From positions 1,116,001 to 1,180,000 of the forward strand of contig NZ_CP110615.1 of the NCBI RefSeq assembly GCF_026153295.1: a stretch of DNA of 64,000 bases, given 5' to 3'. A model generated the notes under the pieces. It was not told the DNA's origin and ran no database searches. It was given only the letters and a program-made list of their open reading frames with translations. The stretch is from Rhodococcus antarcticus (GTDB lineage: Bacteria; Actinomycetota; Actinomycetes; Mycobacteriales; Mycobacteriaceae). Position 1 is the stretch's first letter. Every line of letters begins with the position of its first letter. The position numbers were made by a program, and so were the translations under genes. Below are positions 52,760 to 61,745 of this stretch, in pieces.

Positions 52760-53111
52760 GGTACGTCCACGCCCCGTCCACCCGGACGAACTCGCTGTCC
52801 TCGCTCTGCACCCCGTCGGCGTGCACCGCGCGGAACTGCACGGTGCCGGTGGACTCCAGCAGCCCTCCGCCGGTGCGGTCCAGGACCTCCAGCCGCGTCC
52901 AGCGCACGCCGGGGTCGAGCTCGAGGACGGCCGGGCGGGTGGTGCGGTGCCAGGTCCGCAGCAGGTACGGGGCGTCGCCGACGACGAAGGCGCTGTAGCG
53001 CGCACGCATGAGGGCCTCGGCGGTGGCCGCGGCACCACCGGCGTGCAGCCGGCCGCAGCAGGTGTCGTAGGTGGCCGGCAGGCCGCAGGGACAGCGAACG
53101 GGGCGGGTCAC
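52737..53111 (-). CDS. YchJ family protein with SEC-C-like metal motif
   Basis: This 124-residue protein begins with a cysteine-rich zinc motif (RCPCGLPATYDTCCGRLHAG), then EALMRARYSAFVVGDAPYLLRTWH and a C-terminal NTF2-like half with RTGGGLLESTGTVQFRAV. This is the YchJ family. The function is unknown; SEC-C motifs often bind zinc and proteins. The GTG at 53111 is the only start that keeps the motif at the N-terminus. Confidence 0.88.
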   Translation of the reverse strand: MTRPVRCPCGLPATYDTCCGRLHAGGAAATAEALMRARYSAFVVGDAPYLLRTWHRTTRPAVLELDPGVRWTRLEVLDRTGGGLLESTGTVQFRAVHADGVQSEDSEFVRVDGAWTYLRPRGPA

Positions 53112-53161
53112 CCGGTCAGTGTGCTCGACCGTGCGACCCGCCCCGCCGTCCCGGGTGCGAC

Positions 53162-55333
53162 CTACTCGATGATCTGGCCCGCGTCCGCCTTGTCGACCAG
53201 CGACTGCGGCGGGGTGAACTGCGGGCCGTAGAGCTCGGCCAGCTCGCGGGCGCGGTCGTTGAAGCCCTTGAGCCCGCCCTCGTAGCCGTTGATGTACTGG
53301 ATCACACCACCGGTCCAGGCAGGGAACCCGATGCCGAAGATGGACCCGATGTTGGCGTCCGGCACGGAGGTCAGCACGCCCTCGTCGAAGCAGCGCACCG
53401 TCTCCAGGGCCTCGGCGAACAGCATCCGCTCCTGCAGGTCGCGGAACGGGACGTCCTTCCCGGAACCGGTGCCGAACGCCTCGCGCAGGCCGGGCCAGAG
53501 CCCGGTGCGCTTGCCGTTCTCGTCGTAGTCGTAGAAGCCCGCTCCGGTGCTGCGCCCCTTGCGGTCGTGGATGTCGAGCATGGCGTCGATGACGGCCTCG
53601 GAGCCGTGCTCGGGCCACGTGCCGCCCTCGGCCAGGACCGCCGCCTTCGTCTCCGCGCGGATCTTTCGCGGCAGCGTCAGGGTCAGCTCGTCCATGAGCT
53701 GCAGCGGGGGTGCGGGGTAGCCGGCCTGCGACCCGGCCTGCTCGATGGTGGCCGGCGCCACGCCCTCGCCGAGGGCCGCGATGGCCTCGTTGAGGAAGGT
53801 GCCGATGACCCGGCTGGTGAAGAACCCACGGCTGTCGTTGACGACGATCGGGGTCTTCTTGATCTGCAGCGTGTAGTCGATGACCTTGGCCAGCACCTCG
53901 TCGGAGGTCTTCTCCCCGCGGATGATCTCGACCAGCGGCATCTTGTCCACGGGGGAGAAGAAGTGCACGCCGATGAAGTCCGCGGGACGGGAGACGCCCT
54001 CGGCCAGCGCCGTGATGGGCAGGGTGGAGGTGTTGGACCCCAGCACCGCGTCCGCCTCCACCACGTCCTGGATCTCGCCGAACACCGCGTGCTTGACCTC
54101 CACGGACTCGAAGACCGCCTCGATGACGAAGTCCACGCCCGCGAAGTCCGCCGCCGAGGCGGTCGGGGTGATCCGGGCCAGCAGCTCCGCGGAGCGCTCC
54201 GGGGTGGTCTTGCCGCGGCTGAGGGCCTTGGCCTCCAGCGCCTCGGCGTAGCCCTTGCCCTTGGTCGCGGCCTCGATCGTGGTGTCCTTGAGGACGACCT
54301 CGATGCCCGCCTTGGCCGAGACGTAGGCGACAGCCGCACCCATCATCCCGGCGCCGATCACGCCGAGCTTGCGCACGGTGTGCTGGGGGTAGCCCTCCGG
54401 GCGGCTGCCACCACCGTTGATGTGCTGCAGGTCGAAGAAGAACGCCTTGATCATGTTCTTGGAGACCTGGCCGACGACCAGGCTGACGAGGTAGCGGGTC
54501 TCGATGAGGGTGGCGGTCTCGAAGTCCACCTGGGCCCCCTCGACGGCCGCGGCGAGGATCGCCCGCGGCGCCGGCATGGGGGCACCCTTGATCTGCTTGC
54601 GCAGGTTGGACGGGAAGGCCGGCAGGTTCGCGGCGAAGCCCGGGCTGGACGGCGTGCCGCCGGGGATCCGGTAGCCCTTGACGTCCCACGGCTGCACCGC
54701 GTCCGGGTGCTCCTTGATCCACGCCTTGGCCGCCGGGACCAGCTCCTCGACGGTGTCCAGCACCTCGTCGACCAGGCCGACCTCCTTGGCCTTGGCCGGA
54801 CGGTAGCGCTGGCCCTGGGCGAGCACCTGGAGCACTGCGCCCTGGATGCCCAGCATGCGCACGGTGCGGGTGACGCCGCCACCGCCGGGCAGCAGCCCCA
54901 GCGTGACCTCGGGCAGGCCGATGAGCGACCCCCGGGTGTCCGCGGCGATGCGGTGGTGGCAGGCCAGGGCGATCTCCAGGCCCCCACCGAGGGCCGCCCC
55001 GTTCACGGCGGCCACGACGGGCCGGCCGAGGGTCTCCAGCCGGCGCAGCTGGGCCTTGATGCGGTTGGCGTGCTCGGTGACCTGGGGGGCGTCCTCCGGG
55101 CCGGCCTTGATCAGGTCGTGCAGGTCGCCGCCGGCGAAGAAGGTCTTCTTGGCGGAGGTGATGACGACGCCGGTGACGGTGTCCTTCTCGGCCTCCAGCC
55201 GGTCCACCGCCACGCCCATGGAGTACAGGTAGTCGGCGTTCATCGTGTTGGCCGACTGGTTGGGGTCGTCCAGGGTCAGCACGACGATGCCGTCGGCGTC
55301 GGAGTCCCAGCGGATCGTGTTCGTCTCGCTCAT
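53162..55333 (-). CDS. fadB: fatty-acid oxidation complex alpha subunit: enoyl-CoA hydratase/3-hydroxyacyl-CoA dehydrogenase
   Basis: This 723-residue bifunctional enzyme performs two steps of beta-oxidation. The N-terminal crotonase domain (1-300) has [23 protein letters not shown] and [14 protein letters not shown]. The central NAD domain (about 340-510) has [15 protein letters not shown], and the C-terminal dehydrogenase domain has [15 protein letters not shown] and RGFFTSRV. It matches mycobacterial FadB (Rv0860). It is translated after fadA, 13 bases apart, as one operon. The divergent double TetR gene is a likely regulator. Confidence 0.95.
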   Translation of the reverse strand: MSETNTIRWDSDADGIVVLTLDDPNQSANTMNADYLYSMGVAVDRLEAEKDTVTGVVITSAKKTFFAGGDLHDLIKAGPEDAPQVTEHANRIKAQLRRLETLGRPVVAAVNGAALGGGLEIALACHHRIAADTRGSLIGLPEVTLGLLPGGGGVTRTVRMLGIQGAVLQVLAQGQRYRPAKAKEVGLVDEVLDTVEELVPAAKAWIKEHPDAVQPWDVKGYRIPGGTPSSPGFAANLPAFPSNLRKQIKGAPMPAPRAILAAAVEGAQVDFETATLIETRYLVSLVVGQVSKNMIKAFFFDLQHINGGGSRPEGYPQHTVRKLGVIGAGMMGAAVAYVSAKAGIEVVLKDTTIEAATKGKGYAEALEAKALSRGKTTPERSAELLARITPTASAADFAGVDFVIEAVFESVEVKHAVFGEIQDVVEADAVLGSNTSTLPITALAEGVSRPADFIGVHFFSPVDKMPLVEIIRGEKTSDEVLAKVIDYTLQIKKTPIVVNDSRGFFTSRVIGTFLNEAIAALGEGVAPATIEQAGSQAGYPAPPLQLMDELTLTLPRKIRAETKAAVLAEGGTWPEHGSEAVIDAMLDIHDRKGRSTGAGFYDYDENGKRTGLWPGLREAFGTGSGKDVPFRDLQERMLFAEALETVRCFDEGVLTSVPDANIGSIFGIGFPAWTGGVIQYINGYEGGLKGFNDRARELAELYGPQFTPPQSLVDKADAGQIIE

Positions 55334-55346
55334 GTCAGTCAGCTCC

Positions 55347-56558
55347 TCAGACCCGCTCGATGATGGTGGCCACGCCCATGCCGCCGCCGATGCACAGCGT
55401 CACCAGCGCACGCCGTCCGCCGGTGCGCTCCAGCTCGTCGACGACCGTGCCGACGAGCATCGCGCCGGTGGCCCCGAGGGGGTGCCCCATCGCGATGGCC
55501 CCACCGTTCACGTTGAGCTTCTCCTCCGGGATGTGCAGGTCCTTCTGCCACTTGAGCACGACGGAGGCGAAGGCCTCGTTGAGCTCGAACAGGTCGATGT
55601 CGTCCACGGTGAGCCCCGCGGTGGCCAGCACCTTGCGGGTGGCCGGGGTGGGGCCGGTGAGCATGATCGTGGGGTCGGCCCCGCTCGTCGCGGAGGCGAT
55701 GACGCGGGCGCGCGGGGTGAGCCCGGCGCGGGCGCCGGCCTCCTCGGTGCCGACGAGCACGAGGGCCGCGCCGTCGACGATCCCGGAGGAGTTGCCCCCG
55801 GTGTGCACGTGGTTGATGCGCTCGGTGGCGTGGTACTTCTGCAGCGCCACGGCGTCGAAGCCGCCCATCTCGCCCATGCCCGCGAACGCGGCCTTGAGCT
55901 TGCCCAGGGACTCCACGGTGGAGCCGGGCCTGCGGTGCTCGTCGTGGTCGAGCAGGGTCACGCCGTTCATGTCCTTGACGGGCACGACGGACTTGGCGAA
56001 GTAGCCCCCGTTCCAGGCGGCCTCGGCGCGGTCCTGGGAGCGGACGGCGAACGCGTCGACGTCCTCGCGGGAGAAGCCCTCGATGGTGGCGATGAGGTCG
56101 GCGCCGATGCCCTGGGGCACGAAGTAGGTGTCGTAGTTGGTCGCCGGGTCCATGGCCCAGGCCCCGCCGTCGGAGCCGATGGCCACCCGCGACATGGACT
56201 CGACACCACCGGCGACCACGAGCTGGTCCCAGCCGGAGATGACCTTCTGCGCCGCGGTGTTCACGGCCTCGAGGCCCGACGCGCAGAAGCGGTTGAGCTG
56301 CACGCCACCGACCGTGTCCGGCAGGCCGGCCACCATGGCCGCGGTGCGGGCGATGTCCGAGCCCTGGTCGCCGACGGGGGAGACCACGCCGAGCACGACG
56401 TCGTCGATGTCCTTCGGGTCCAGCTGGGGGTGGCGGACCTTCAGCTCGTCGATGAGCCCCACGACGAGGTCCAGCGGCTTGGTGCCGTGCAGCGCACCTC
56501 CCTTGTTCTTGCCTCGGGGCGTGCGGATCGCCTCGTAGATGAACGCTTCACCACTCAC
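55347..56558 (-). CDS. fadA: acetyl-CoA acetyltransferase (thiolase), fatty-acid oxidation
   Basis: This 403-residue thiolase carries out the last step of beta-oxidation. The acyl-accepting Cys is in [12 protein letters not shown] near residue 92, the His in [18 protein letters not shown] near 350, and the final Cys in TLCIGGGMG near 386. It matches mycobacterial FadA (Rv0859). AGGAGG stands 8 bases before the GTG at 56558. fadB follows, so substrates can be passed between subunits. The gene begins 135 bases from the divergent TetR gene. Confidence 0.95.
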   Translation of the reverse strand: MSGEAFIYEAIRTPRGKNKGGALHGTKPLDLVVGLIDELKVRHPQLDPKDIDDVVLGVVSPVGDQGSDIARTAAMVAGLPDTVGGVQLNRFCASGLEAVNTAAQKVISGWDQLVVAGGVESMSRVAIGSDGGAWAMDPATNYDTYFVPQGIGADLIATIEGFSREDVDAFAVRSQDRAEAAWNGGYFAKSVVPVKDMNGVTLLDHDEHRRPGSTVESLGKLKAAFAGMGEMGGFDAVALQKYHATERINHVHTGGNSSGIVDGAALVLVGTEEAGARAGLTPRARVIASATSGADPTIMLTGPTPATRKVLATAGLTVDDIDLFELNEAFASVVLKWQKDLHIPEEKLNVNGGAIAMGHPLGATGAMLVGTVVDELERTGGRRALVTLCIGGGMGVATIIERV

Positions 56559-56679
56559 TGTGCGAGCCTCCTGGGATCGGGTGGTGGACGGCCTCGTCCA
56601 CCGTCGCTGATGCTAACAGCGGTTCACTGCAGACGCCATCGTCGCAGACAGGACGGCTGCCGGTGCCCTCCTCGCCTGC

Positions 56680-56685
56680 TAGCGT
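56680..56685 (+). promoter_or_regulatory. -10 box TAGCGT, leaderless start of the double TetR gene
   Basis: TAGCGT ends 8 bases before the GTG at 56694, with no Shine-Dalgarno sequence between. Confidence 0.5.
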
Positions 56686-56693
56686 CCCGTCAC

Positions 56694-57908
56694 GTGAGCA
56701 CGCAAGCGACGACGGCCGCACGGGGCTCGGACCGCCGTGCCCAGCTGGTGGCGGCCGCGACCACCCTGTTCGCCGAGCGCGGGTACGAGTCCGTCTCGGT
56801 GGAGGACGTGGCGGCGGCTGCGGGTGTCACCGGGCCCGGGGTGTACCGGCACTTCGAGGACAAGCAGGCGCTGCTGGCGGAGGTCGTGCTCGCCGGCGTC
56901 GGCCACCTGGAGCAGCGGTCCGCGGCGGCTTTGGCTCCGACGGACCCCGACCAGGTGGCCGCTCCGGCCGGTGGTGAGGTGACGGCCCTGCTCGCCGAGC
57001 TCGTGGCCCTGGCCGTCGCACGCCCGGCCGCCGCGGTGGTGTGGCGCTGGACCGGGGGGCACCTGGCGCCGGCGGACCAGCGCGAGGTGGCCCGCCGCGC
57101 GCACGCGCTGCTGACCACCTGGGGCGACGTGGTCCGGGTGCAGCGGCCCGAGCTCAGCGCGGCCGACGCCGAGCTGCTGTGCTGGGCCGTGATGAGCGTG
57201 CTCGGCAGCACCACCGTGCACCGCACGCGGATCGGGTCGGCGCGGGCCCGGGACCTGCTGCGCGCGGCCGGAGGGCGGGTGCTGGGCGTCCAGCCCGGCG
57301 CGGCCGCGCCGACCCCGCCGCTCCCGGCCCCGGCGTGGACCCCCGGCAGCCGGCGCGAGCAGATCCTCGAGGCGTCGTCGAGGTTGTTCGCCGAGCGCGG
57401 GTACCACGCGGTGGGGATCGACGACATCGGTGCGGCCGTGGGCATCGCCGGGCCCAGCGTGTACCGGCACTTCCCCAGCAAGGTCAGCGTCCTCGTGGCG
57501 GTCTGCCAGCGGGCGGCCGAGCGGCTCGCCCTCGGTGTGCTGGACGCGCTGCGCGTCGGCCGGGACGCCCACGACGTGCTCCGCAGGCTGGTGGGCTCCT
57601 ACGTCGACGCGCTGCTGGTCTCCCCGGACCTGCGGGTGGGGATGTCCACCGATCGGGCCGCCGTCACCGGGGCCGACCGCGAGGGACTGCGGCGCAACCA
57701 GCGCGAGCTCGTGGCCCACTGGGTGTGGGCGTTGCGGGAGGTGCACCCCGAGCTCGCCGCCGCCGACGCCGCCGTGCTGGTGCACGCCGGGCTCACGGTG
57801 GCCAACGACCTCGCCCGCACCCGCAGCGTGGCCGGCCGTCCCGGGCTGCGCGCCGAGCTCGTCGCCCTGGTGCTGGCCGTGCTGGACGTGCCCTCGGCGC
57901 AGGCGTGA
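56694..57908 (+). CDS. regulator with two tandem TetR domains
   Basis: This 404-residue protein contains two complete TetR units. Each has a DNA-binding helix-turn-helix: TLFAERGYESVSVEDVAAAAGVTGPG (cut in two for length, first near residue 27) with VYRHFEDKQALLAEV, and RLFAERGYHAVGIDDIGAA with VYRHFPSKVSVLVAV near 230. Each is followed by a helical ligand domain. A single chain may act as a covalent dimer or bind two sites. It stands divergent from fadA-fadB and directly before ilvA, so control of beta-oxidation is likely. Confidence 0.88.
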   Translation: MSTQATTAARGSDRRAQLVAAATTLFAERGYESVSVEDVAAAAGVTGPGVYRHFEDKQALLAEVVLAGVGHLEQRSAAALAPTDPDQVAAPAGGEVTALLAELVALAVARPAAAVVWRWTGGHLAPADQREVARRAHALLTTWGDVVRVQRPELSAADAELLCWAVMSVLGSTTVHRTRIGSARARDLLRAAGGRVLGVQPGAAAPTPPLPAPAWTPGSRREQILEASSRLFAERGYHAVGIDDIGAAVGIAGPSVYRHFPSKVSVLVAVCQRAAERLALGVLDALRVGRDAHDVLRRLVGSYVDALLVSPDLRVGMSTDRAAVTGADREGLRRNQRELVAHWVWALREVHPELAAADAAVLVHAGLTVANDLARTRSVAGRPGLRAELVALVLAVLDVPSAQA

Positions 57909-57933
57909 GGGGCACCTGGCATCGTCTGCGGGC

Positions 57934-59211
57934 GTGACACCGCCCGCCGGCTCGGCCCGCCCCGCCCCCACCGTCACCGCCGAGCTCGTGGAGCAGGCGG
58001 CGGCCCGGTTGGCCGGGGTGGTCACCCGCACCCCGCTGGAGCCCAACCCGCGGCTCTCGGCCCGGACCGGTGCCCAGGTGTGGCTCAAGCGCGAGGACCT
58101 GCAGACGGTGCGCTCGTACAAGGTGCGCGGCGCGTACAACCTGGTGGTCCAGCTCCCGCCGGAGGTTCGCGACCGCGGCGTGGTGTGCGCGAGCGCCGGC
58201 AACCATGCGCAGGGCATGGCGCTGGCCTGCCGTCAGCTGGGGGTCACCGGCACCGTGTTCGTCCCGGGCACCACGCCGCGGCAGAAGCGCGAGCGGATCG
58301 CGGCGCTGGGTGGGGACGACGTCCGGGTGGTGGTGGTGGGGGAGACCTACGAGGACGCCAGCAGCACCGCGGCGGCGGAGGCGCAGCGGACGGGCGCGAC
58401 GCTGGTGCCCGCCTTCGACGACCCCCGCACCGTGGCCGGGCAGGGCACGGTGGCCTGCGAGCTCGTGGAGCAGCTGGGCCGGGCCCCGGACGTGCTCGTG
58501 GTGCCGGTCGGGGGCGGCGGCCTGCTGGCCGGGATGAGCACCTGGTTCGGCGAGCGCCACCCCGGGACCAGGGTGGTGGGGGTCGAGCCCGCCGGCGCCG
58601 CGTGCATGGCGGCCGCGCTCGCGGCGGGCGAGCCCGTGGCGCTGGAGGCGCTGGACTCCTTCGTCGACGGTGCCGCGGTCCGCAAGGCGGGTGCGGTGAC
58701 CTTCCCGCTGATCCGCGACGCGGGCGCGGAGCTCGTCAGCGTGGCCGAGGGTGCGGTGTGCACCGAGATGCTCGGCCTGTACCAGACCGACGGGATCATC
58801 GCCGAGCCCGCCGGTGCGCTGACGGCCACCGCCCTGGGCACCGTGGTGCAGGTCGAACCGGGCCAGACCGTGGTGTGCGTGCTCTCCGGCGGCAACAACG
58901 ACGTCAGTCGCTACGCCGAGGTGCTCGAGCGCTCCCTGGTGCACTCCGGGCTCAAGCACTACTTCCTGGTCGGCTTCCCGCAGGAGCCGGGAGCGCTGCG
59001 GCGCTTCCTCGACGAGGTGCTCGGCCCGGACGACGACATCACGCTGTTCGAGTACGTCAAGCGCAGCAGCCGCGAGACGGGCCCGGCGCTGATCGGCATC
59101 GAGCTGGCCCGGGCGGGCGACCTGGCGGGGCTGCTGGAGCGCATGGCGGCCACCCCGCTGAAGGTGGAGCCCGTCGAGCCCGGGAGCCCGGTGTTCGAGT
59201 TCCTGCTCTGA
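57934..59211 (+). CDS. ilvA: threonine ammonia-lyase (threonine dehydratase)
   Basis: This 425-residue PLP enzyme deaminates threonine to 2-oxobutanoate for isoleucine synthesis. The PLP lysine is in SYKVRGAYN near residue 65, the phosphate loop is VGGGGLLAG, and CVLSGGNND lies near 320. A C-terminal ACT-like domain (KHYFLVGFPQEPGALRRFL to the end) suggests feedback control. The GTG at 57934 has CATCGT 8 bases upstream and begins a Pro-rich leader. It follows the TetR gene by 25 bases but has its own apparent promoter. Confidence 0.92.
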   Translation: MTPPAGSARPAPTVTAELVEQAAARLAGVVTRTPLEPNPRLSARTGAQVWLKREDLQTVRSYKVRGAYNLVVQLPPEVRDRGVVCASAGNHAQGMALACRQLGVTGTVFVPGTTPRQKRERIAALGGDDVRVVVVGETYEDASSTAAAEAQRTGATLVPAFDDPRTVAGQGTVACELVEQLGRAPDVLVVPVGGGGLLAGMSTWFGERHPGTRVVGVEPAGAACMAAALAAGEPVALEALDSFVDGAAVRKAGAVTFPLIRDAGAELVSVAEGAVCTEMLGLYQTDGIIAEPAGALTATALGTVVQVEPGQTVVCVLSGGNNDVSRYAEVLERSLVHSGLKHYFLVGFPQEPGALRRFLDEVLGPDDDITLFEYVKRSSRETGPALIGIELARAGDLAGLLERMAATPLKVEPVEPGSPVFEFLL

Positions 59212-59232
59212 GGCCGCTGCGGGCTCGGACGC

Positions 59233-59571
59233 TCAGCCGCCGCAGACCTGGTCGAGGGTGCCGCGGACGGTGGTCAGCTCGTCGGGGGTGATCGCCGCGT
59301 ACCGCGCGTCGAAGCGGCTCTCGAACGCGGACAGGAACGCGTCCTTGCCCGAGGTGTAGGAGCTGCACGCGGCCTGGCGCTGTGCGCCGGTGACCTTGGT
59401 CAGCGCCGCGGGGACGGCGGCCAGCGCCTGCGCGCGCTCCTGCGCCGAGCCGAGGCTCGTCGGGGCCGCCGCGGTGGTGGCGGACGGGGCGGGGCTGTCC
59501 GGGGCCGGGGCGGAGGAGCAGCCCGCCACCAGCAGGAGACCGGTGACGACGAGGGTGAGGGCGGATCGCAT
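59233..59571 (-). CDS. small putative lipoprotein
   Basis: This 112-residue protein has a short signal with lipobox VAGC (Cys18), a Pro/Ser/Ala linker to about 45, and a helical C-terminal domain with AQRQAACSSYTSGKDAFLSAFESRF (read in two helices) and a final QVCGG. The two remaining cysteines may pair. No family is recognised. The start ATG at 59571 is clear from the signal peptide. It converges on ilvA with 21 bases between stops. Confidence 0.7.
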   Translation of the reverse strand: MRSALTLVVTGLLLVAGCSSAPAPDSPAPSATTAAAPTSLGSAQERAQALAAVPAALTKVTGAQRQAACSSYTSGKDAFLSAFESRFDARYAAITPDELTTVRGTLDQVCGG

Positions 59572-59766
59572 GGAGCGACCGTAGCGCTGGTGCGGCCGGG
59601 GTGGTCGTCCCGGCGTCCCGTCCCGGTGCCCAGGACGGGCGCCCCGAGGTGCTCAGCGACCAGGGTGCCTGTCCGGCACGTCCGGACCGCCCGGGGCAGT
59701 CTGGTCCCCACGACGGTGCGGCCGGACCTGGCCGCACGCGTGAGCACCCGGGACGGAGGCGGTGTC

Positions 59767-60528
59767 GTGGTCCCCGCGGACTTCACCTACGACAACCGCA
59801 CGGGGCGCGGCCCGGGCCGTGCCATCCGCGTGATGGGGGCGGTGCTGCCGGGCGTGGCCGCCGTGTGGCGCCAGGTCGAGCCGTACGCGGACGCGTGGCG
59901 GGTCGACAACAGCAGGAACCTCGACCGGCCCGGTCGACGCTGGATCGTGCTGGGGGACTCGATGTCGCAGGGCGTCGGCGCCTCGAGCCACGAGGCGGGG
60001 TGGGTCGGGCAGCTGCGCGGGCGGCTGGCCGCCGACGGCGAGGACCTGCAGGTGCTCAACCTGTCCGCGACCGGGGCCCGCGTCAGCGACGTGCTCGACC
60101 AGCAGCTGCCCCTGCTGCACGGGCTCGGCCCGCGCGAGGACGACCTCGTGACGGTGCTGGTGGGTTCCAACGACCTCTTCGGGGACCGGGGCCGCCGCAG
60201 GGAGCTGCCGGCGGCGTTCGCCGAGCTCGTGGACCGACTGCCGTCCGGTGCGGTGGTCGCCACGCTTCCCCAGCCCAGCGGTGCCGCCACCCTGGCCAAC
60301 GAGCACGTCGAGCGGGCCGCAAGGAACGGCGCGATCGTCATGGTCGACCTGCGGGTCACCGGCCCACGGTCGTGGCGAGGGCGGCTCGCCGGGGACTTCT
60401 TCCACCCCAACGACGCCGGGTACGCCGCGATCGCGACGGCCTTCGAGCCCACGATCCGCAGCAGCCTGGCCTGCGGGCGTGGCAGGGCGGCGCCCCGACG
60501 TCGAGGTGGTCCGGGGGTCAGTGCTTGA
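59767..60528 (+). CDS. SGNH/GDSL hydrolase
   Basis: This protein of about 253 residues has the SGNH blocks VLGDSMSQGVGASS near residue 55, VLNLSATGARVSD, LVGSNDLFGD and DFFHPNDAGYAAIA. It has no signal peptide from the chosen start, so it may be cytoplasmic or use another route. The GTG at 59767 is chosen because GGAGG lies 7 bases upstream; GTG codons at 59740 and 59716 are in frame but lack ribosome sites. The end overlaps csbD by 11 bp on the other strand. Confidence 0.83.
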   Translation: MVPADFTYDNRTGRGPGRAIRVMGAVLPGVAAVWRQVEPYADAWRVDNSRNLDRPGRRWIVLGDSMSQGVGASSHEAGWVGQLRGRLAADGEDLQVLNLSATGARVSDVLDQQLPLLHGLGPREDDLVTVLVGSNDLFGDRGRRRELPAAFAELVDRLPSGAVVATLPQPSGAATLANEHVERAARNGAIVMVDLRVTGPRSWRGRLAGDFFHPNDAGYAAIATAFEPTIRSSLACGRGRAAPRRRGGPGVSA

Positions 60529-60691
60529 AGACGTCCTTGATCTTCTCGCCGGCCTGCTTCAGGTTGCCCTTGGCCTGGTCGCCCTTGCCCTCGGCCTCCA
60601 TCTGCTCGTCGCCCGTGGCGTGACCGACCTTCTCCTTCGCCTTGCCCTTCAGCTCCTCGGCCTTGTTCGATGCCTTGTCGTCGAGTGCCAT
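60518..60691 (-). CDS. CsbD family stress protein
   Basis: This 57-residue, highly charged helical protein has KASNKAEELKGKAKEKVGHATG and KGDQAKGNLKQAGEKIKDVF, the CsbD repeat pattern. Members are induced by general stress and starvation, and the biochemical role is unknown. GAGGAG stands 7 bases before the ATG at 60691. It is missed by length-limited searches but the family match is unambiguous. Confidence 0.9.
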   Translation of the reverse strand: MALDDKASNKAEELKGKAKEKVGHATGDEQMEAEGKGDQAKGNLKQAGEKIKDVFKH

Positions 60692-60829
60692 GACGCTCTC
60701 CTCGGTTCTGTGCGCAGCGGGCCGCCGTGCGGCGGTCCGTGCTCGGGGACGGTAGTCGCGCGGCCACGGGAGCACCGGGGGAGTGCGGGAGGCCCGTCTC
60801 GGTCGTGGTGGTGGGCGCGTCCCGGGGGC

Positions 60830-60835
60830 TACCGT
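60830..60835 (+). promoter_or_regulatory. -10 box TACCGT, leaderless start of the LLM oxidoreductase
   Basis: TACCGT ends 7 bases before the GTG at 60843; no Shine-Dalgarno sequence is present. Confidence 0.5.
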
Positions 60836-60842
60836 CTCGCGC

Positions 60843-61709
60843 GTGACGCGCACCGGAGCGATCTTCCTGCCGGCCTGGGCTCCGGAGACCTTGCTCCCGC
60901 TGGCCCGTGCGGCCGACGAGGCCGGGGTGGACGAGCTGTGGGTGTGGGAGGACTGCTTCCAGCAGTCCGGGGTGGCGGCGGCGAGCGCCTGCCTGGCGGC
61001 GACCACGCGGATCGACGTCGGCATCGGCCTGATGCCGGCCCCGCTGCGCACGGTGGCCCTGACCGCCATGGAGATCGCCACCCTGCAGCGGTTGTTCCCC
61101 GGCCGCTTCCGGCCCGGGATCGGCCACGGCGTCCAGTCGTGGATGGGGCAGGCCGGTGTCCGGGCCGCCTCCCCGCTGACGCTGCTCGACGAGCAGCTGA
61201 CCGCGCTGCGCGCCCTGCTGGACGGACAGCGGGTCAGCACGCGAGGTCGGTACGTCCACCTCGACGACGTCGCGCTGGACTGGCCGCCGCTGCAGCGCGT
61301 GCCGGTGCTGGCCGGGGCCGAGGGTCCGAGGTCGTTGCAGCTCTCCGGTGCGCTGGCCGACGGCACCCTCCTGCCGGCGGGAACCACCGTGGACCGGTTG
61401 CGCGCGGCGCGCGAGCAGATCGACATCGGTCGCGAGCGGGCCGGTCGCACCGACCACCACGACGTCACCGTCTTCGTCCCGGTCGCCACCGGTCCGGGCG
61501 CCCAGCAGCGGTTGGACGCCTGCCAGGCCAGGTGGGGCTTCGACGGCCCGGGCTGGGGCGCGGCCGGCGACGCCGAGCAGGTGGCGCAGGCCCTGCGCGG
61601 GTGGGCCGGGGCCGGCGCTGACGCGGTCGCTCTGCAGCCCACCGACGACGACCCGGATCCGGCCTCATTCATGGCCTTCGCGGCGGAGGTGGGGCTGCTG
61701 CTGAGCTGA
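60843..61709 (+). CDS. LLM class oxidoreductase, probably F420- or FMN-dependent
   Basis: This 288-residue TIM-barrel protein follows the luciferase-like monooxygenase pattern: FLPAWAPETLLPLARAADEAG, ELWVWEDCF, RIDVGIGLMPAPLR, FPGRFRPGIGHG and VPVLAGAEGPRSLQLSG. Many actinobacterial members use coenzyme F420. The substrate cannot be told. The GTG at 60843 fits the TACCGT box and begins just before the first strand. It is divergent from csbD. Confidence 0.85.
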   Translation: MTRTGAIFLPAWAPETLLPLARAADEAGVDELWVWEDCFQQSGVAAASACLAATTRIDVGIGLMPAPLRTVALTAMEIATLQRLFPGRFRPGIGHGVQSWMGQAGVRAASPLTLLDEQLTALRALLDGQRVSTRGRYVHLDDVALDWPPLQRVPVLAGAEGPRSLQLSGALADGTLLPAGTTVDRLRAAREQIDIGRERAGRTDHHDVTVFVPVATGPGAQQRLDACQARWGFDGPGWGAAGDAEQVAQALRGWAGAGADAVALQPTDDDPDPASFMAFAAEVGLLLS

Positions 61710-61745
61710 GGCCGCGCGCTCGCGACCCCAGCCCGGCGGCGGTGG

